The notes below the pieces were generated by a model, which saw only the letters and a program-made list of their open reading frames with translations, did not search any database and was not told the origin of the DNA. Of a stretch of DNA of 64,000 bases, positions 61,789-64,000 are shown in pieces. Numbering within the stretch: position 1 is the first letter of the stretch; each line of letters opens with the position of its first letter. Position numbers and translations under genes: made by a program. The DNA comes from Autumnicola musiva (GTDB lineage: Bacteria > Bacteroidota > Bacteroidia > Flavobacteriales > Flavobacteriaceae), in NCBI RefSeq assembly GCF_031846585.1, contig NZ_JAVRHK010000010.1, forward strand, positions 62,001 to 126,000, written 5' to 3'.

Positions 61789-63996
61789 TTAGATAGCCCG
61801 ATAAGAAATCTTGTATTCTAGTCCGGGATCTATATTCATCTCATATTCGTTCTCACCAAGACTTTTAATAGCTGCGGAACCACGAGGTTTAGATTTACTT
61901 TTGAAAATTAGCTTTCCTTCACCTTTCACTCCGGTAACCCTTATTTCTTTCTGATTTGCGTAAACTTTAATCTCACCATGTGGAGTAGGAACTTTACCTT
62001 CTATCCACTTGAGCCCGCCAAGGTTTGGCCTAATCTCATATTCCGAATAACCTGGTGCCGTTGGTTGTACTCCAAGATAATATCTACCAAAGAGATAAAT
62101 TGGGCTCGCACCCCAGGCATGACAAAGACTTTTACCATAAGGGCGTCCATACATAGATAAATGTTCAACTCCTTCGTCTGAAGGGTCATATTTTTCCCAG
62201 AACGAAGTTGCTCCCAATTCCAACATTCCGCCCCAATAATCCCGAATTTCATCTAACACATATTCCTGCTCTCCCATGGCGCAAAGCGCTTCGAGTTCAT
62301 AAAAACGCATATAGGGCGTGGTAATCTGTAAAACATCATCATTCAATAGTACATTTTCTTTTACACTTTGCTTTTGTTCTTCATTAAAGTAGTTAAAGAA
62401 AATACCGAACATATTTGCATAACGCGTGACCATATCCTGCATCTCCCCGTCAACTCGCTGGTGCAGCATAACCTGATCCTGTTCATCCCAAAATACATCG
62501 AATAATTTGTCTTGCATTTCCTCTGCTAGGGCTTCATAGGTTTGCTGATCTTCAGTTTCATCGGCTATTTCAGCACTCACAGCCATGGCTTCCAGGCTTC
62601 GGGCAAGCAGCATTTGTTCAAAACTTACTTCCCCGGTCTTTGGTAAACCATCAGCCCAGTCTATAAATACCCAATCTCCTTCCAGTGGTTCAAGAAATCC
62701 GGCTTCGTTACGCCGACCCAGAACAAATTCCATTAAACTTTTCATCCGCGGATAAAAAGTTTCAATAAAATCAGTATCCCCGGTGTAGAGATAATAATCA
62801 TAAATACCCACAAACCAGTACAGCGAATAATCCATTATTGTATTGATATGTGCCGTTACAGGTTCTTTTCCGCGAAGTGCAAGAAGAGTACGTTCTACGG
62901 AAGCTTCGTCAAAGAACAGGTAATAGTTCATCATATAACTCTGGTGCGCATCTCCAGACCAGATCCAGCGGTCGCGTTTGATACCATCGATAAAAAACTC
63001 CCGTGATGTTAAATGCATAGTGTATGCCGACACATCCCAGATTTCGTTCAGTAATTTATCAGAGGATTTAAATTCACCCCGATAATCCAAGGGCAAATAT
63101 TCGTACAGCATGGAAATGGAATCATATTTTAACGTTGGATCAGCCTGTACCTGCACATAGCGGTAGGCTTTGGATTCGTCATGGGTGTAAGTAGAGGGTT
63201 GGCTGCCTTCGAACTCAATATAATCAAGAGTTTCAGAGCGGGCAGAGTCAAGAGCCTCCTCCCGGGATTCTCCATAAAAGAGCGAAAGCTGTCCTTCTCC
63301 TTTCAGCCCATGTACACGAATATAACCGAATGTCTCTTTACCAAAATCTACTAATTCCCCCGAACCAACTGGTTCCGTGCTTTTTGCAGCCCAGGGCTCA
63401 GTCTCCAACTGAAATTCGGAAGGTCTGTCATCCGGCGAATGAAATTTCCAGGAACCTACAGGCATCCATGGTGTTCCGGATTGTTGCGCATTGCCTTCTT
63501 CATCGATCCAGAGTTTATCTTCATTTGTCACCATCCAGGTCTCATCGGAATTAACATAGGTGCCATCAATATAAATAGCCGGTAGAAATTCCTGATTATA
63601 AACCTTAAATGAAATTTTATGTTTTCCCGGTTCGATCGTGATTGTTTTTGGTTGTCCGTGAATTTGAACACCATCCACCAATAATTGGAAAAGTCCTTCT
63701 GAGTAAATATTTATCTCATCTTTTTCCGGAATGTTCACTTCTGTTTGAAAGGTGACTAATGGAAAAGGACTGTAGTAGCGCCAAAGTGGTGGAAATACTG
63801 CCTCCCGCTCGGTACGCCGCACCTGCATTTTATTACTCAGCCATATTTCATAATCTCCCGGATACCAAATCCAGGTAGCTGTATTATCCTCTTTGGTTTC
63901 CTGCGCGCATAGAACATTGAAATTCAACCCGGTAATTACAAAAAATATCAGCGGCAGGCTTTTTAAAAGAACAAACTTTAGGGATTTTACCATCAT
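61789..63996 (-). CDS. GH78-family alpha-L-rhamnosidase, secreted
   Basis: A 735-residue protein starting at tandem ATGs (63996 or 63993), with a signal peptide ending NVLCAQ. N-terminal beta domains (about 35-300) include a VDFGKETFGYIRVHG block and lead to the (alpha/alpha)6 barrel. Its motif DGIKRDRWIWSGD at 337-349 contains conserved acidic residues of the family, and a beta-sandwich C-domain ends it (EYEIRPNLGGLKWIEGKVPTPHGEIKV region). GH78 hydrolyses alpha-L-rhamnosides with inversion. It opens the minus-strand run in block C as seen here, though the true first gene may lie beyond the window. Confidence 0.92.
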   Translation of the reverse strand: MMVKSLKFVLLKSLPLIFFVITGLNFNVLCAQETKEDNTATWIWYPGDYEIWLSNKMQVRRTEREAVFPPLWRYYSPFPLVTFQTEVNIPEKDEINIYSEGLFQLLVDGVQIHGQPKTITIEPGKHKISFKVYNQEFLPAIYIDGTYVNSDETWMVTNEDKLWIDEEGNAQQSGTPWMPVGSWKFHSPDDRPSEFQLETEPWAAKSTEPVGSGELVDFGKETFGYIRVHGLKGEGQLSLFYGESREEALDSARSETLDYIEFEGSQPSTYTHDESKAYRYVQVQADPTLKYDSISMLYEYLPLDYRGEFKSSDKLLNEIWDVSAYTMHLTSREFFIDGIKRDRWIWSGDAHQSYMMNYYLFFDEASVERTLLALRGKEPVTAHINTIMDYSLYWFVGIYDYYLYTGDTDFIETFYPRMKSLMEFVLGRRNEAGFLEPLEGDWVFIDWADGLPKTGEVSFEQMLLARSLEAMAVSAEIADETEDQQTYEALAEEMQDKLFDVFWDEQDQVMLHQRVDGEMQDMVTRYANMFGIFFNYFNEEQKQSVKENVLLNDDVLQITTPYMRFYELEALCAMGEQEYVLDEIRDYWGGMLELGATSFWEKYDPSDEGVEHLSMYGRPYGKSLCHAWGASPIYLFGRYYLGVQPTAPGYSEYEIRPNLGGLKWIEGKVPTPHGEIKVYANQKEIRVTGVKGEGKLIFKSKSKPRGSAAIKSLGENEYEMNIDPGLEYKISYRAI

Positions 63997-64000
63997 TTTA

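Overview
This AT-rich window reads as part of a large carbohydrate-use locus from a marine-type Flavobacteriaceae (Bacteroidota). The taxon rests on one SusC/SusD pair, Bacteroidota-style lipoprotein signals, carboxypeptidase-regulatory domains ahead of outer-membrane barrels, a MORN-2 protein, and the density of pectin-acting enzymes. The genus cannot be fixed from sequence alone; a Zunongwangia, Salegentibacter or Gramella relative would fit. I see no tRNA, rRNA, insertion sequence, prophage or CRISPR array.

Block A (1-39621, all minus strand) is a pectin utilisation locus. Read in the direction of transcription it holds: a lipoprotein beta-propeller glycosidase, a GH2 beta-galactosidase, a GH106 rhamnosidase, a small acid-sugar module (RuBisCO-like protein, DUF1537 kinase, Asp/Glu-racemase-fold protein, BASS transporter), a sialate-esterase-type acetylesterase, a DUF5703 GH95-like protein, a PL1 lyase, a CE8 pectin methylesterase, a multidomain PL1 lyase, a GH127 arabinofuranosidase, a second propeller protein, another PL1 lyase, an unknown secreted protein, an MGH1-like hydrolase, an SSS transporter, a DUF1593 protein, SusC, SusD, and the 5' part of a fourth PL1 lyase cut by the window edge. 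Together they de-esterify and cut homogalacturonan, trim galactan, arabinan and rhamnose side chains, import oligosaccharides, and catabolise at least one unusual acid sugar. RuBisCO-like protein plus DUF1537 kinase is the signature of D-apiose/apionate catabolism, and apiose is a pectin (RG-II, apiogalacturonan) sugar.

Block B (39853-45728, plus strand) is a tandem pair of near-identical TonB-receptor-like outer-membrane barrel genes. The first copy is broken by a 1-nt deletion in an A run; the second is intact.

Block C (45807-63996, minus strand) starts, read in transcription order, with a GH78 rhamnosidase. It continues as a tightly packed operon: TIM-barrel isomerase, MaoC-like hydratase, a cytosolic solute-binding-protein-fold protein with no ABC partners, two family III CoA-transferases, an amidohydrolase-type lactonase, a RhaT-like symporter, Fe-alcohol dehydrogenase, DHDPS-family aldolase, PdxA2, a second DUF1537 kinase, a Gfo/Idh/MocA dehydrogenase, and a GH28 polygalacturonase, then a small unknown protein, a CE15-like esterase and a MORN protein. 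It looks like uptake and breakdown of a rhamnose-related or branched pectin sugar through a free-acid/CoA route that I cannot match to a described pathway. This is the best candidate for a new system here.

No transcription factor or sigma factor is encoded in the window. A recurring upstream element with core GTACAGGATA, always oriented the same way relative to the next gene, precedes most transcription units of blocks A and B and is absent from block C, which suggests one regulon controlled from outside the window.
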